Shown piece after piece: positions 28,034-38,144 of a stretch of DNA of 64,000 nucleotides; within the stretch, counting starts at the first letter, position 1, and each line of letters begins with the position of its first letter. The notes under the pieces are model-generated. The model did not search any database and was not told the DNA's origin. It was given only the letters and a program-made list of their open reading frames with translations. The DNA lies in assembly GCA_015472025.1 (NCBI GenBank), contig BNHL01000001.1:3832001-3896000 (forward strand). Direction: 5' to 3'. This stretch comes from Cytophagales bacterium WSM2-2. GTDB taxonomy: Bacteria; Bacteroidota; Bacteroidia; Cytophagales; Cyclobacteriaceae. The position numbers and the translations under genes are program-made.

Positions 28034-28219
28034 ACAGAAAACGTTTGCATTGAAGTCAGTCTTTTTCAGATTAGATAAATTAAAATTTTTGTGAACCGAA
28101 TACACATGCAGAGGGTTCTTAACACGGAAAGGTCAGTTCATTATTTATTTGAAAATTATCCGCTCAAAACTGCGATTAAATCAAGAAAATAACTGAAATT
28201 TGACCGCTTTTAAAGGCCT

Positions 28220-28588
28220 ATGAACGATCCTGCAGTACAGTATTTGCCTATCGGTCTGATGTTTATCGTGGCACTTGGATTTGTTGGTGTAACCATGTTG
28301 GCGACCCATCTGCTAGGCCCCAAACGTAAATCGAAAATCAAATTGGATGCCTTCGAGTGCGGCATCGAACCTAAAGGCAACGCGCGACTCCCTTTCAATA
28401 TCAAGTATTTCCTGGTAGCAATCCTTTTCGTGCTGTTTGATGTGGAAGTTATCTTCATGTACCCTTGGGCAGTGAACTTCAAAGAATTAGGGACCGCCGG
28501 GTTTGTAGAAATGATTTTGTTCATCGGGTTCTTGCTCGTGGGATTTTTCTATTTGATGAAGAAGGGCGCATTGAAGTGGGAAGAATGA
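28220..28588 (+). CDS. nuoA: NADH-quinone oxidoreductase subunit A
   Basis: The 122-residue subunit has three membrane helices. [39 protein letters not shown] is the signature loop of the family (conserved Cys and the FDVE helix). NuoA sits at the Q-module/membrane junction of complex I. It is the first gene of a 14-gene operon (nuoA-N, 28.2-41.0 kb) in standard order with small gaps. The 186-base upstream region holds no clear TAnnTTTG promoter. Confidence 0.96.
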   Translation: MNDPAVQYLPIGLMFIVALGFVGVTMLATHLLGPKRKSKIKLDAFECGIEPKGNARLPFNIKYFLVAILFVLFDVEVIFMYPWAVNFKELGTAGFVEMILFIGFLLVGFFYLMKKGALKWEE

Positions 28589-28589
28589 T

Positions 28590-29144
28590 ATGGAAGCAGT
28601 AGCAAATAATATAAACGTTGGTGAGAAGCCCGAAGGCTATGAAGGTGCTGGCTTTTTTGCCACACGCCTGGATAAAGTTGTAGGACTGGCCCGCAAGAAC
28701 TCCATTTGGCCGTTGCCATTTGCGACCTCTTGTTGCGGCATCGAATTTATGGCTACGATGGCTGCTCACTACGATTTAGCACGTTTTGGTTCTGAGCGTT
28801 TAAGTTTTTCTCCACGCCAGGCGGATTTGTTGATGGTGATGGGGACCATTGCCAAGAAGATGGGACCGGTGCTCAGACAGGTGTATGAGCAGATGGCTGA
28901 GCCACGCTGGGTATTGTCTGTAGGAGCCTGTGCTTCCAGCGGAGGAATTTTTGACACCTACAGTGTATTGCAGGGAATTGACAGAATTATTCCCGTGGAT
29001 GTTTATGTTCCCGGTTGCCCACCGCGCCCGGAGCAGATCATTGACGGAGTTATGAAAATACAACACCTGGTGGAGACGGAGTCATTGCGCAGACGTGATT
29101 CACAGGAGTACAAAGCCATGTTGAACAAATACGGCATCGAATAA
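28590..29144 (+). CDS. nuoB: NADH-quinone oxidoreductase subunit B
   Basis: The protein has 184 residues and carries cluster N2, the last Fe-S centre before quinone. Ligands are the tandem [10 protein letters not shown] cysteines, VGACASSGG, and the final [10 protein letters not shown] cysteine. The gene starts one base after the nuoA stop and overlaps nuoC by one base. Confidence 0.97.
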   Translation: MEAVANNINVGEKPEGYEGAGFFATRLDKVVGLARKNSIWPLPFATSCCGIEFMATMAAHYDLARFGSERLSFSPRQADLLMVMGTIAKKMGPVLRQVYEQMAEPRWVLSVGACASSGGIFDTYSVLQGIDRIIPVDVYVPGCPPRPEQIIDGVMKIQHLVETESLRRRDSQEYKAMLNKYGIE

Positions 29145-29644
29145 TGGAAGCTGCTGCGCAAGAGAAGATCATATCCGTAATCAACGAAAAATTCGAAGGC
29201 GAAATTGTAGAAGCCGGGATGGTGAGGGATTTCTTCACTATCATTTTAAAGAAAGAAAAAATCGTTGACGTTATCCGTCACCTCTACAATCATACAGATA
29301 CTCAATTCCAGTTTCTGACTACACTCTTCGGGGTTCACTACCCCGATCAAAAACAAATTGCAATTGTATATCAACTGCACAACCTGGTGACGAATCAGCG
29401 TATATGGTTGAAGGTATTCTTACCGGAAGAAAATCCACAAGTAAAGACACTCACTCCTGTTTTTGCAGGAGCGAATTGGATGGAACGCGAAACTTTCGAT
29501 TTCTTCGGAGTACAGTTTGAAGGACATCCAAACCTGAAGCGGATTTTGAATGTGGAAGATATGATCATCTTCCCTATGAGAAAAGAATATCCTTTGGAAG
29601 ACCAGACGCGCGAAGATAAGAACGACTTAATGTTTGGGCGATGA
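29144..29644 (+). CDS. nuoC: NADH-quinone oxidoreductase subunit C
   Basis: The 166-residue, 30-kDa-type subunit of the hydrophilic arm has the signature ERETFDFFGVQFEGHPNLKRIL. It is separate from NuoD, unlike the fused NuoCD of E. coli. Start and stop overlap nuoB and nuoD by 1 and 4 bases. Confidence 0.96.
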   Translation: MEAAAQEKIISVINEKFEGEIVEAGMVRDFFTIILKKEKIVDVIRHLYNHTDTQFQFLTTLFGVHYPDQKQIAIVYQLHNLVTNQRIWLKVFLPEENPQVKTLTPVFAGANWMERETFDFFGVQFEGHPNLKRILNVEDMIIFPMRKEYPLEDQTREDKNDLMFGR

Positions 29645-30849
29645 TTGAAACGAATGAAGAGATAATACCTACAGGACTCGAAGAGAAACAATACTCTTAC
29701 CTGAACCTTGGCCCGACACACCCGGCCACGCATGGTATTTTCCAAAACGTTTTGAAGATGGACGGTGAAGTGATCGTAGAATCAGAGCCAACCATCGGGT
29801 ACATTCATCGTGCGTTTGAGAAACTGGCAGAGCGCAGGCCTTACAACCAAATCACTCCAATTACTGATCGACTTAATTATTGCTCGTCACCGATCAATAA
29901 TATCGGCTGGCATATGACGGTTGAGAAACTCCTTGGTGTTGAAATACCGAAGCGGGTGCAATATTTGCGTGTGATCATTATGGAGCTTGCACGTATCAGC
30001 GATCACTTGATCTGCAACTCGGTGATCGGCGTGGATACAGGAGCGCTCACAGGCTTCACTTACATTTTTCAGCAACGCGAATTGATCTACGAAATTTATG
30101 AAGAGATCTGTGGCGCTCGTCTGACAACTAACATTGGCCGGATCGGTGGATTTGAACGTGATTTTTCTCCCAAAGCATGGGAAAAGATTAACCGCTTCCT
30201 CAAAGAATTCCCCGAGGTAATGAAGGAGTTTGAAGGCTTGCTCAACCGCAATCGTATTTTTATGGATCGTACGATAGGTGCAGGTGGAATTACTGCTGAG
30301 CGTGCATTGAACTACAGCTTCACCGGTCCGAACCTCCGTGCAGCTGGTGTGGACTATGACGTTCGTGTTGCCCATCCTTATTCATCTTACGAAGATTTTG
30401 ACTTCATCATTCCGGTAGGAAAGAGTGGTGATGTGTATGATCGTTATATGGTTCGGCAGGAAGAAATGTGGCAGAGCCTGAGCATCATTAAGCAGGCAAT
30501 TAAAAAATTGCCGGAGGGACCGTTCCATGCCGAGGTGCCGGAATTTTACTTGCCTGATAAACAGGAAGTGTACAATAACATGGAAGCGCTGATTTACCAT
30601 TTCAAGATTGTAATGGGAGAGACAGAAGTTCCAAAAGGTGAAGTATATCATTGTGTCGAAGGGGGAAATGGAGAGTTGGGATTCCATCTGTTTAGCGATG
30701 GAGGCCGTACTCCTTATCGCCTGCATTTCAGAAGGCCGTGCTTTATCATCTACCAGGCTTACCCTGAGATGATCAAGGGTTCAATGCTTTCGGATGCTAT
30801 TTTAACGATGAGTAGCATGAATGTGATTGCAGGAGAACTGGACGCATAA
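29641..30849 (+). CDS. nuoD: NADH-quinone oxidoreductase subunit D
   Basis: The protein has 402 residues and forms the quinone-binding pocket with Nuo[24 protein letters not shown] opens the core, [11 protein letters not shown] and [12 protein letters not shown] follow, and the C-terminal [19 protein letters not shown] is typical. It is homologous to the large subunit of NiFe hydrogenases but lacks the metal cysteines, as expected for NuoD. Confidence 0.97.
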   Translation: MIETNEEIIPTGLEEKQYSYLNLGPTHPATHGIFQNVLKMDGEVIVESEPTIGYIHRAFEKLAERRPYNQITPITDRLNYCSSPINNIGWHMTVEKLLGVEIPKRVQYLRVIIMELARISDHLICNSVIGVDTGALTGFTYIFQQRELIYEIYEEICGARLTTNIGRIGGFERDFSPKAWEKINRFLKEFPEVMKEFEGLLNRNRIFMDRTIGAGGITAERALNYSFTGPNLRAAGVDYDVRVAHPYSSYEDFDFIIPVGKSGDVYDRYMVRQEEMWQSLSIIKQAIKKLPEGPFHAEVPEFYLPDKQEVYNNMEALIYHFKIVMGETEVPKGEVYHCVEGGNGELGFHLFSDGGRTPYRLHFRRPCFIIYQAYPEMIKGSMLSDAILTMSSMNVIAGELDA

Positions 30850-30866
30850 ATTTATTGAGAATAGCG

Positions 30867-31394
30867 ATGATTGAATTTTCAAAAGAAGCGAAAGCAAAAG
30901 CAGATCAGATCATTGGCCGTTATCCGCAAGGAAAACAAAAGTCGGCTATGCTTCCGTTGTTGCATTTGGCTCAATCTGAATTTGACGGCTGGCTCAGCCC
31001 GGAAGTAATGGACTATGTTGCGTCCCTGATGGCTGTGAAACCGATTGAGGTATACGAAGTGGCAACATTTTACTCGATGTTCAATACGAAACCAGTAGGT
31101 AAGTGCTTACTCGAAGTATGCCAAACAAGTTCTTGCTGGTTGCGTGGATCGAACGAGATTGTTGATCACATCAGGAGAAAGTTGAACATAGAAGTTGGAG
31201 AAACAAGTGCAGACGGCATGTTTACTTTAAAGACAGTAGAGTGCCTTGGTTCTTGCGGAACAGCACCAATGCTTCAGTGTGGTGCCGATTTTCATGAGAA
31301 TCTTACGGTAGAGAAAGTGGATGCGCTCATTGATGAATTGAAAAATAAAAAGGAAAGAAGCTCATATTTAAAATCGTTAGTTCTTAATAGTTAG
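30867..31394 (+). CDS. nuoE: NADH-quinone oxidoreductase subunit E
   Basis: The protein has 175 residues from the ATG at 30867. A TTG 12 bases upstream is in frame but the ATG is preferred. It binds [2Fe-2S] N1a through the cysteines in CQTSSCWLRG and ECLGSCGTAPMLQCG. The last residues (KKERSSYLKSLVLNS) are unlike other NuoE proteins and run into an intergenic repeat-like stretch before nuoF, so the C-terminus may have been extended by an insertion. Confidence 0.93.
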   Translation: MIEFSKEAKAKADQIIGRYPQGKQKSAMLPLLHLAQSEFDGWLSPEVMDYVASLMAVKPIEVYEVATFYSMFNTKPVGKCLLEVCQTSSCWLRGSNEIVDHIRRKLNIEVGETSADGMFTLKTVECLGSCGTAPMLQCGADFHENLTVEKVDALIDELKNKKERSSYLKSLVLNS

Positions 31395-31441
31395 TCATAA
31401 GAATGATCAACTAATTAACGGACAACGAATAACGAAATAAC

Positions 31442-32752
31442 ATGGGAAGGAAATTACTCTTAGAACATATCAACGAACCGGGTATTCAAACTTTTGAAGT
31501 TTACCGGAAGAAGGGGGGCTATTCGTCAGTTGAAAAAGCACTGAAGACGATGAAGCCAGATGATGTTACTGAAGAAGTAAAGAAGTCAGGATTGCGCGGT
31601 AGAGGAGGAGCTGGTTTCCCGGCAGGGATGAAGTGGAGTTTCATCGATAAGAAATCAGAGAAGCCTCGTTACCTTGTTTGCAATGCAGACGAAAGTGAGC
31701 CGGGCACATTCAAAGACAGGTATTTGATGGAGAAGATTCCCCACATTTTGATTGAGGGAATGATCACATCAAGCTATGCACTCGGAGCAAAAACATCATA
31801 TATCTACATCCGTGGTGAGTACATGTACATCGTCCGGATTTTGGAAAAGGCCATTGAAGAGGCTTATGCAAACGGATTTCTTGGTAAGAATATTTTAGGA
31901 ACAGACTATTCACTTGACCTGTATGTTCATCCGGGTGCAGGTGCTTATATCTGCGGAGAAGAAACTGCTTTGCTGGAATCATTAGAAGGCAAGCGTGGCA
32001 ATCCGCGTTTGAAACCTCCATTCCCTGCTATTGCTGGTTTGTATGCTTGCCCCACGGTAGTTAACAATGTTGAGACGATTGCGGCTGTTGTTCCAATCAT
32101 AAACATGGGAGGGGACGAGTATTCAAAAATCGGTGTAGGAAAAAGCACAGGAACGAAATTGATTTCTGCTAGCGGGCATATCAACAAGCCTGGTGTTTAT
32201 GAAATAGAACTAGGCCTGCCCGTAGAGGAATTTATATTCTCAGAGGAATATTGCGGAGGAATATGGAAAGATCGCAGAATGAAAGCTGTTGTTGCCGGAG
32301 GCTCATCCGTTCCAATTCTCCCTGCTAATTTGATTTTAACCACTGCCAAAGGTGAGCCACGCCTAATGACTTATGAATCATTAGCCGATGGTGGATTTGC
32401 CACAGGAACGATGCTTGGTTCGGGCGGATTTATTGTTTTGGATGAGACCGCGAGCATTGTAGAAAATCTCTATACGTTTGCGCGCTTCTATCACCACGAG
32501 TCCTGTGGACAATGCAGTCCATGCCGCGAAGGCACAGGCTGGATGGAAAAAATTCTTCATCGCCTGCAAAATGGTCATGGCAAGAAAGAAGACATTGATA
32601 TTTTGGTTGACGTTGCCAAGAAAATAGAAGGTAATACGATTTGCCCGCTGGGTGATGCAGCTGCATGGCCTGTGGCAAGTGCAGTGCGACATTTCAGAAA
32701 GGAATTTGAAGAAGCAGCTTTAGTGCACGCACATAAAGAGTTAGTAGCATAA
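31442..32752 (+). CDS. nuoF: NADH-quinone oxidoreductase subunit F
   Basis: The 436-residue flavoprotein oxidises NADH. GLRGRGGAGFPAGMKW is the NADH/FMN site, HPGAGAYICGEETALLESLEG is the second FMN motif, and ESCGQCSPCREGTGWM plus NTICPLGDAA hold the N3 [4Fe-4S] cysteines. A 47-base gap from nuoE carries AT-rich repeats of the AACGAATAACGA type. Confidence 0.97.
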   Translation: MGRKLLLEHINEPGIQTFEVYRKKGGYSSVEKALKTMKPDDVTEEVKKSGLRGRGGAGFPAGMKWSFIDKKSEKPRYLVCNADESEPGTFKDRYLMEKIPHILIEGMITSSYALGAKTSYIYIRGEYMYIVRILEKAIEEAYANGFLGKNILGTDYSLDLYVHPGAGAYICGEETALLESLEGKRGNPRLKPPFPAIAGLYACPTVVNNVETIAAVVPIINMGGDEYSKIGVGKSTGTKLISASGHINKPGVYEIELGLPVEEFIFSEEYCGGIWKDRRMKAVVAGGSSVPILPANLILTTAKGEPRLMTYESLADGGFATGTMLGSGGFIVLDETASIVENLYTFARFYHHESCGQCSPCREGTGWMEKILHRLQNGHGKKEDIDILVDVAKKIEGNTICPLGDAAAWPVASAVRHFRKEFEEAALVHAHKELVA

Positions 32753-32764
32753 TTTGAAACGAAC

Positions 32765-33772
32765 ATGGCTAAACTGACGATAGACGGAATTGAAGTAGAA
32801 GTACCAGATGGCACTACTATCCTTAATGCTGCAAGGCAAATAGGTGGTGAAGTTGTACCACCTGCGATGTGCTACTATTCTTCGCTGAAAGAAACAGGAG
32901 GTAAATGTCGTGTTTGTTTGGTTAAAGTGGCGCAAGGTTCAGGCAAGGATCCTCGCCCGATGCCTAAGTTAGTTGCTTCTTGCCGCACACCTGTCGCTGA
33001 CGGAATGGTAGTACAAAACATTACTTCGCCTGAAGTATTGGAGGCTCGCAAAGGTGTTGTGGAATTCCTGTTACTCAACCACCCATTGGATTGCCCGATT
33101 TGCGACCAGGCAGGTGAGTGCGATTTGCAAAACCTGGCTTACGAGCATGGTGCTGCACATACTCGTTACGAAGAAGACCGTAGAACATTTGATAAGATCG
33201 ATATTGGCGACAAGATCAAATTACACATGACGCGTTGCATCTTGTGTTATCGCTGTACCTATGTGGCCAATCAACTTACAGATAATCGCGTTCATGGTGT
33301 ACTTGGCCGTGGTGACAAATCTGAGATTAGCACTTACATTGAAAAAGCTATTGACAACGATTTCTCAGGCAACATGATCGATGTTTGCCCTGTGGGTGCA
33401 TTAACAGATAAGACTTTCCGTTTCAAGAGCCGTGTGTGGTTCACCAAGCCGATGGACGCGCATCGCGATTGTCCTAAATGTTCTGGTAAAGTAGTGCTTT
33501 GGATGAAAGGCGAGGAAGTCCTTCGGGTGTCAGCTCGTAAAGACCAATACGGAGAAGTAAAAGAATATATTTGCAACGAATGCCGCTACGACCACAAGAA
33601 CGTAAAAGATTGGACAGTGGAAGGACCCCGGCATATTGATCACCACTCCGTGATTTCACAAAATCATTATGAGAAGATCGATTTGCAAAAACTGAAGAAA
33701 GAAGTAGAGCGGCAGTTGGTTTTCCAAAAAGGGAAGCAGTTGCCTGAACCTAACAACGCACTGAACGGATGA
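32765..33772 (+). CDS. nuoG: NADH-quinone oxidoreductase subunit G, short form
   Basis: The 335-residue protein is much shorter than the roughly 700-900-residue NuoG of many bacteria. It keeps the N-terminal Fe-S part: [2Fe-2S] MCYYSSLKETGGKCRVC, the His-ligated cluster HPLDCPICDQAGECDLQ, and [4Fe-4S] TRCILCYRC ... CPVGALT. A further four-cysteine group (DCPKCSG ... CNECRYD) ends the recognisable part, and the large molybdopterin-like domain is missing. Its stop overlaps nuoH by 4 bases, so the short form is the natural gene and not a broken one. Confidence 0.92.
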   Translation: MAKLTIDGIEVEVPDGTTILNAARQIGGEVVPPAMCYYSSLKETGGKCRVCLVKVAQGSGKDPRPMPKLVASCRTPVADGMVVQNITSPEVLEARKGVVEFLLLNHPLDCPICDQAGECDLQNLAYEHGAAHTRYEEDRRTFDKIDIGDKIKLHMTRCILCYRCTYVANQLTDNRVHGVLGRGDKSEISTYIEKAIDNDFSGNMIDVCPVGALTDKTFRFKSRVWFTKPMDAHRDCPKCSGKVVLWMKGEEVLRVSARKDQYGEVKEYICNECRYDHKNVKDWTVEGPRHIDHHSVISQNHYEKIDLQKLKKEVERQLVFQKGKQLPEPNNALNG

Positions 33773-34812
33773 TCGCTTTTCTCTCATACAAAGCACTGCT
33801 CGTGCTCATCATTTTTACGATCACCCTGGCGGTCGCGGCTTATTCAACTTATGCGGAACGAAAGGTCGCAGCTTTCTTGCAAGATCGTATCGGACCGAAC
33901 AGAGCTGGTCCGTTTGGTCTGCTCCAACCCCTGGCTGATGGAGCAAAATTCTTTTTTAAAGAAGAAATTATTCCTGACGTTTCAAATAAGACACTTTTTA
34001 TCATCGGCCCAAGTATCGCGATGCTTACTGCGTTAATGGCAGGCGTTGTGGTGCCATGGGGAAATACACTTTGGATAGGAGGAAAAGAATACTTGCTTCA
34101 AATAGCGGACCTCAATGTCGGAATTCTTTATGTTTTCGGTGTGGTGTCCATCGGTGTTTATGGAATCATGATCGGTGGATGGTCATCGAACAACAAATTC
34201 TCATTGTTGGGGGCGATTCGCGCTTCTGCGCAAATGATCAGCTACGAGATTGCCATGGGCCTTGCAATCATTGCTTTGATATTGATGACCGGAACGCTAA
34301 GCCTTCGGGAAATCAGCCTTCAGCAGGCGGGCGGAATCGGAAGCGACTGGAATTTCTGGAACATCGTATACCAGCCCGTTGGTTTTTTGATTTTCATAAT
34401 CTGTGCATTCGCTGAATGCAACCGTACCCCTTTCGACTTGCCTGAATGCGAAACCGAGTTGGTGGGTGGCTATCACACGGAGTACAGCAGTATGAAACTC
34501 GGACTTTATTTGTTTTCGGAGTACATCAATATGTTTATTTCCGCGGCTGTGATGTCAACGCTTTACTTTGGAGGGTTTAATTTTCCTTTCATGAATGACA
34601 TTGGCCTGAGTTCAAATTGGATCACAGTGATTGGTACTGCAGTATTCTTTGGAAAGATTGTGTTCTTCATTTTCTTCTTCATGTGGATTCGCTGGACGAT
34701 CCCACGGTTTCGCTATGATCAGTTGATGAACCTGGGTTGGAGGATTATGATACCGTTGGCCATAGCCAATATTGCACTGTCCGGACTTATTTCTTTGTTT
34801 GTACATCGTTAA
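33769..34812 (+). CDS. nuoH: NADH-quinone oxidoreductase subunit H
   Basis: The protein has 347 residues and about eight membrane helices. It lines the quinone channel at the interface with NuoB/D. Signatures are AERKVAAFLQDRIGPNRAGPFGLLQPLADGAKFFFKEE and NRTPFDLPECETELVGGYHTEYSSMK. It starts inside the nuoG stop region (ATGA overlap). Confidence 0.97.
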   Translation: MIAFLSYKALLVLIIFTITLAVAAYSTYAERKVAAFLQDRIGPNRAGPFGLLQPLADGAKFFFKEEIIPDVSNKTLFIIGPSIAMLTALMAGVVVPWGNTLWIGGKEYLLQIADLNVGILYVFGVVSIGVYGIMIGGWSSNNKFSLLGAIRASAQMISYEIAMGLAIIALILMTGTLSLREISLQQAGGIGSDWNFWNIVYQPVGFLIFIICAFAECNRTPFDLPECETELVGGYHTEYSSMKLGLYLFSEYINMFISAAVMSTLYFGGFNFPFMNDIGLSSNWITVIGTAVFFGKIVFFIFFFMWIRWTIPRFRYDQLMNLGWRIMIPLAIANIALSGLISLFVHR

Positions 34813-34837
34813 TGATTGACTTTAATTTGCGACCTGA

Positions 34838-35401
34838 ATGCTAACGAACCGATCAAAAGTTGTAGTAAAAAAGGAAATGAATTTCTGGGAGAGGATTTAT
34901 CTCCCGGCGATTCTGGGTGGCACTATCATTACGATCAAGCACTTATTCAAGAAAAAAGCTACTGTCAAATTTCCTGAAGTAAAAAGAGAGATCAGCGAGG
35001 TGTGGCGAGGTCAGCATGTATTGAAACGTGATGAGAAAGGAGCAGAGCGTTGTACAGCCTGCGGGCTATGTGCAGTAGCTTGCCCGGCAGAGGCGATTAC
35101 GATGACGGCTGCCGAACGGAAAAAAGGGGAAGAGAATTTGTACCGTGAAGAAAAATATGCGTCTGTGTATGAAATCAATATGCTGCGCTGCATTTTCTGT
35201 GGATTGTGCGAGGAGGCTTGCCCGAAGGAAGCGATTTTCCTAACGGACCGGCTCGTGACTACCGATTATGGACGCAAGGGATTTATTTATGGAAAAGACA
35301 AGTTGGTAGAGGCTGTAGACAAAAGAATAGATGTAACAAAAAGACAAACTCCCGAAGTGCTGGAGTTCAAAAAGCATAAACTACTTAGCCACAACCGATA
35401 G
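34838..35401 (+). CDS. nuoI: NADH-quinone oxidoreductase subunit I
   Basis: The 187-residue ferredoxin-like subunit has two [4Fe-4S] motifs (N6a/N6b): CTACGLCAVACPAEAI and CIFCGLCEEACPKEAI. It relays electrons from NuoG to NuoB. A later Met at MNFWERIY could be the true start; the first ATG is used here. Confidence 0.95.
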   Translation: MLTNRSKVVVKKEMNFWERIYLPAILGGTIITIKHLFKKKATVKFPEVKREISEVWRGQHVLKRDEKGAERCTACGLCAVACPAEAITMTAAERKKGEENLYREEKYASVYEINMLRCIFCGLCEEACPKEAIFLTDRLVTTDYGRKGFIYGKDKLVEAVDKRIDVTKRQTPEVLEFKKHKLLSHNR

Positions 35402-35404
35402 ACC

Positions 35405-35905
35405 GTGACGCTCTACTTATTTTATTTTCTATCATTCGTTGCCATCTTTTCAGCACTGCTGGTGGTATTTTCTAAAAACCCCGTTTATAGCGTGCTGTAC
35501 CTGATTATTACTTTCTTCGCGATTGCGGGGCATTATGTTTTGCTTGACGCACAGTTCCTGGCCGCAGTTCACGTGATTGTCTATGCAGGGGCAATTATGG
35601 TCTTATTCCTTTACGTCATTATGTTGCTGAACCTGAACACGGATAGCGAGCCTCACAAAAGCAACCTGGTGAAAATTACGGCAGTGGTTTGCGCAGGATT
35701 GATGATGGTTGTACTTGTAGGCACATTGCGTGGTGCATCACAAGTTGCTCCGTTAGAAGCTCAGAATATTGGACTTGTCAAAAACCTGGGAAAAGTATTG
35801 TTTACCGAGTTCCTGCTTCCGTTTGAAATTTCTTCGATCCTCCTGTTGGCAGCGATGGTAGGAGTGGTGATGGTCGGGAAGTTGGATCACAAGAATAATA
35901 ATTAA
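35405..35905 (+). CDS. nuoJ: NADH-quinone oxidoreductase subunit J
   Basis: The protein has 166 residues with a GTG start, 3 bases after nuoI, and about five membrane helices. SVLYLIITFFAIAGHYVLLDAQFLAAVHVIVYAGAIMVLFLYVIML is the typical NuoJ helix-loop region, including the pi-bulge area used in coupling. Confidence 0.94.
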   Translation: MTLYLFYFLSFVAIFSALLVVFSKNPVYSVLYLIITFFAIAGHYVLLDAQFLAAVHVIVYAGAIMVLFLYVIMLLNLNTDSEPHKSNLVKITAVVCAGLMMVVLVGTLRGASQVAPLEAQNIGLVKNLGKVLFTEFLLPFEISSILLLAAMVGVVMVGKLDHKNNN

Positions 35906-35932
35906 AAAATTGAACAATAGAATTTAAGGGCC

Positions 35933-36238
35933 TTGAATATACCAATTGAATATTACATCTGGCTGAGTGCCGTACTCTTCTCGATCGGGGTGCTTGGTGT
36001 ACTCTACAGGAGAAATGCGATTATCATTTTTGCCTGCATTGAGTTGATGTTGAATGCCGTGAACCTGTTGATGGTCGCGTTTTCAAGCAAGCTTCACGAT
36101 GCAAATGGCCAGGTCTTTGTGTTCTTCATTATGGCCGTGGCTGCAGCAGAAGTAGCCGTAGGTTTAGCTATACTGGTTATGATGTATAGAAAAACGAAGT
36201 CTGTTGATATAGATATTCTGAACCGCTTGAAAGGATGA
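35933..36238 (+). CDS. nuoK: NADH-quinone oxidoreductase subunit K
   Basis: The 101-residue membrane subunit starts with TTG at 35933. [21 protein letters not shown] carries one conserved glutamate and [17 protein letters not shown] the other; both belong to the proton path. It overlaps nuoL by 4 bases, and its upstream gap from nuoJ is 27 bases. Confidence 0.94.
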   Translation: MNIPIEYYIWLSAVLFSIGVLGVLYRRNAIIIFACIELMLNAVNLLMVAFSSKLHDANGQVFVFFIMAVAAAEVAVGLAILVMMYRKTKSVDIDILNRLKG

Positions 36239-38136
36239 GTATTGGTGCAATGATATGTTTGATTCCGATCCTGCCATTGCTGGGATTTGTACTTATTTCG
36301 CTGACTGGCAAGAGGCTGGTAAAGGGATTTGCCGCACTAATCGGATGTACTTCGGTCTTCGCTGCCTTCGCATTTTCGATAGTGCTCTTTATTAAGTTAC
36401 TGAACGGTTCTGGCCCGCTTACCGGCACAATGTTTAACTGGATCAGTGCAGGTAACTTCAGCGCCAGCATCAGCTTCCTGGTTGATCCGCTTTCATCATT
36501 GATGCTGCTCGTCATCACAGGTGTTGGTTTCCTGATCCACGTTTACTCAATCGGCTACATGCACGATGATGAGGGATTCAACCGTTTCTTCTCGTACCTG
36601 AATTTGTTTGTGTTCTTTATGTTGTTGTTGGTCATGGGTAGCAACTACCTAGTGATGTTCGTGGGATGGGAGGGAGTAGGACTTTGCTCTTATCTGCTCA
36701 TCGGCTTTTGGTTCAAGAACCAGGCTTACAACGATGCAGCAAATAAGGCATTCATCATGAACCGCATTGGCGACCTTGGATTGATTATCGGTGTTATTCT
36801 GATCTTCATCAACTTCGGAAGTCTGAACTATGCAGATGTCCTTCCGAAGGCCTCAACCATTGGTGTACCTGTTCTCACACTCATTACAATCTTGCTCTTT
36901 GTCGGTGCGATGGGCAAGAGCGCACAGATTCCGCTTTACACATGGCTCCCTGATGCGATGGCAGGCCCGACTCCGGTATCCGCATTGATTCACGCAGCTA
37001 CAATGGTAACAGCAGGTGTTTACATGGTGGCGAGAAACAATATTTTGTATTCCCTTTCACCTGTCGCAATGGAGCTAGTTCTAATTGTAGGATTGGTTAC
37101 TGCGCTTTTTGCTGCGACCATAGCACTGGCACAAAACGATATCAAGAAAGTATTGGCTTACTCTACGGTTAGTCAATTGGGTTTGATGTTCGTTGCACTT
37201 GGTGTGGGAGCATATGCTTCCGGAATTTTCCACATGGCCACACACGCTTTCTTTAAGGCCTTATTATTTCTTGGCGCAGGTTCGGTGATTCATGCTATGC
37301 ATCATGAGCAGGATATCCGGAAAATGGGTGGCTTGAAGAAGTATATTCCATTGACCTACTTCACCTTCTTAATTGGTGTGTTAGCAATAGCGGGCATTCC
37401 TCCATTTGCAGGTTTCTTCTCGAAAGATGAGATACTGGCCAACGCGTTTAAGAATAGCCCGGTAGCGTGGGGTGTGGCAGTCGCGGCATCGGTGCTCACT
37501 GCATTTTATATGTTCAGGTTACTGTTCCTCACTTTCTTTGGAAAGACAAGGGCAAGTGAAGATACCATTCACCACATCCATGAATCACCTAAGAGCATGA
37601 CAATTCCATTGGTGGTATTGGCACTGCTCAGTGTGGGAGGCGGTTTTATGGGCGTACCGGAACTGTTGTCGGGAAGTAATTGGATTGAAGGGTTCTTGTC
37701 TCCCGTGTTTGCTCAATCGACTGAGCTGAAGGCAGAGCATCACTTAAGCCATTCTACTGAATTTGCCTTGATGGGAATTATCATCGCGTTGACACTGGTT
37801 ATGATTGCCATCGCTTATGTTCGCTATGTGAGTAAAGAGCACGTTCCCGTTGCAGAAGGAACCCCACTTGGTACTGCGCACAAAACGATTTACAATAAAT
37901 ACTATGTTGACGAAATCTATGACGCTGTGGTTGTAAAACCATTGTACTGGATTTCGAAGTTCTTCGATATCGTGATCGAAAAGTCATGTATAGATAAACT
38001 CGTTAACCTTGTAAGCGAGTCCCTTAACGACTGGAGCAAACTGTTCAGACTCTTGCAAAACGGGCATGTGGGATATTACATATTTGTCATGGTACTGGGA
38101 GTGATTTTGATTATAGCTTTTTCATATACGCGCTGA
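36235..38136 (+). CDS. nuoL: NADH-quinone oxidoreductase subunit L
   Basis: The 633-residue Mrp-antiporter-like proton pump has its family core in [26 protein letters not shown] and [33 protein letters not shown]. The long C-terminal lateral-helix region (about 480-633) is present. It is one of three antiporter-like subunits with NuoM and NuoN. Confidence 0.96.
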   Translation: MSIGAMICLIPILPLLGFVLISLTGKRLVKGFAALIGCTSVFAAFAFSIVLFIKLLNGSGPLTGTMFNWISAGNFSASISFLVDPLSSLMLLVITGVGFLIHVYSIGYMHDDEGFNRFFSYLNLFVFFMLLLVMGSNYLVMFVGWEGVGLCSYLLIGFWFKNQAYNDAANKAFIMNRIGDLGLIIGVILIFINFGSLNYADVLPKASTIGVPVLTLITILLFVGAMGKSAQIPLYTWLPDAMAGPTPVSALIHAATMVTAGVYMVARNNILYSLSPVAMELVLIVGLVTALFAATIALAQNDIKKVLAYSTVSQLGLMFVALGVGAYASGIFHMATHAFFKALLFLGAGSVIHAMHHEQDIRKMGGLKKYIPLTYFTFLIGVLAIAGIPPFAGFFSKDEILANAFKNSPVAWGVAVAASVLTAFYMFRLLFLTFFGKTRASEDTIHHIHESPKSMTIPLVVLALLSVGGGFMGVPELLSGSNWIEGFLSPVFAQSTELKAEHHLSHSTEFALMGIIIALTLVMIAIAYVRYVSKEHVPVAEGTPLGTAHKTIYNKYYVDEIYDAVVVKPLYWISKFFDIVIEKSCIDKLVNLVSESLNDWSKLFRLLQNGHVGYYIFVMVLGVILIIAFSYTR

Positions 38137-38144
38137 TTTGACTT

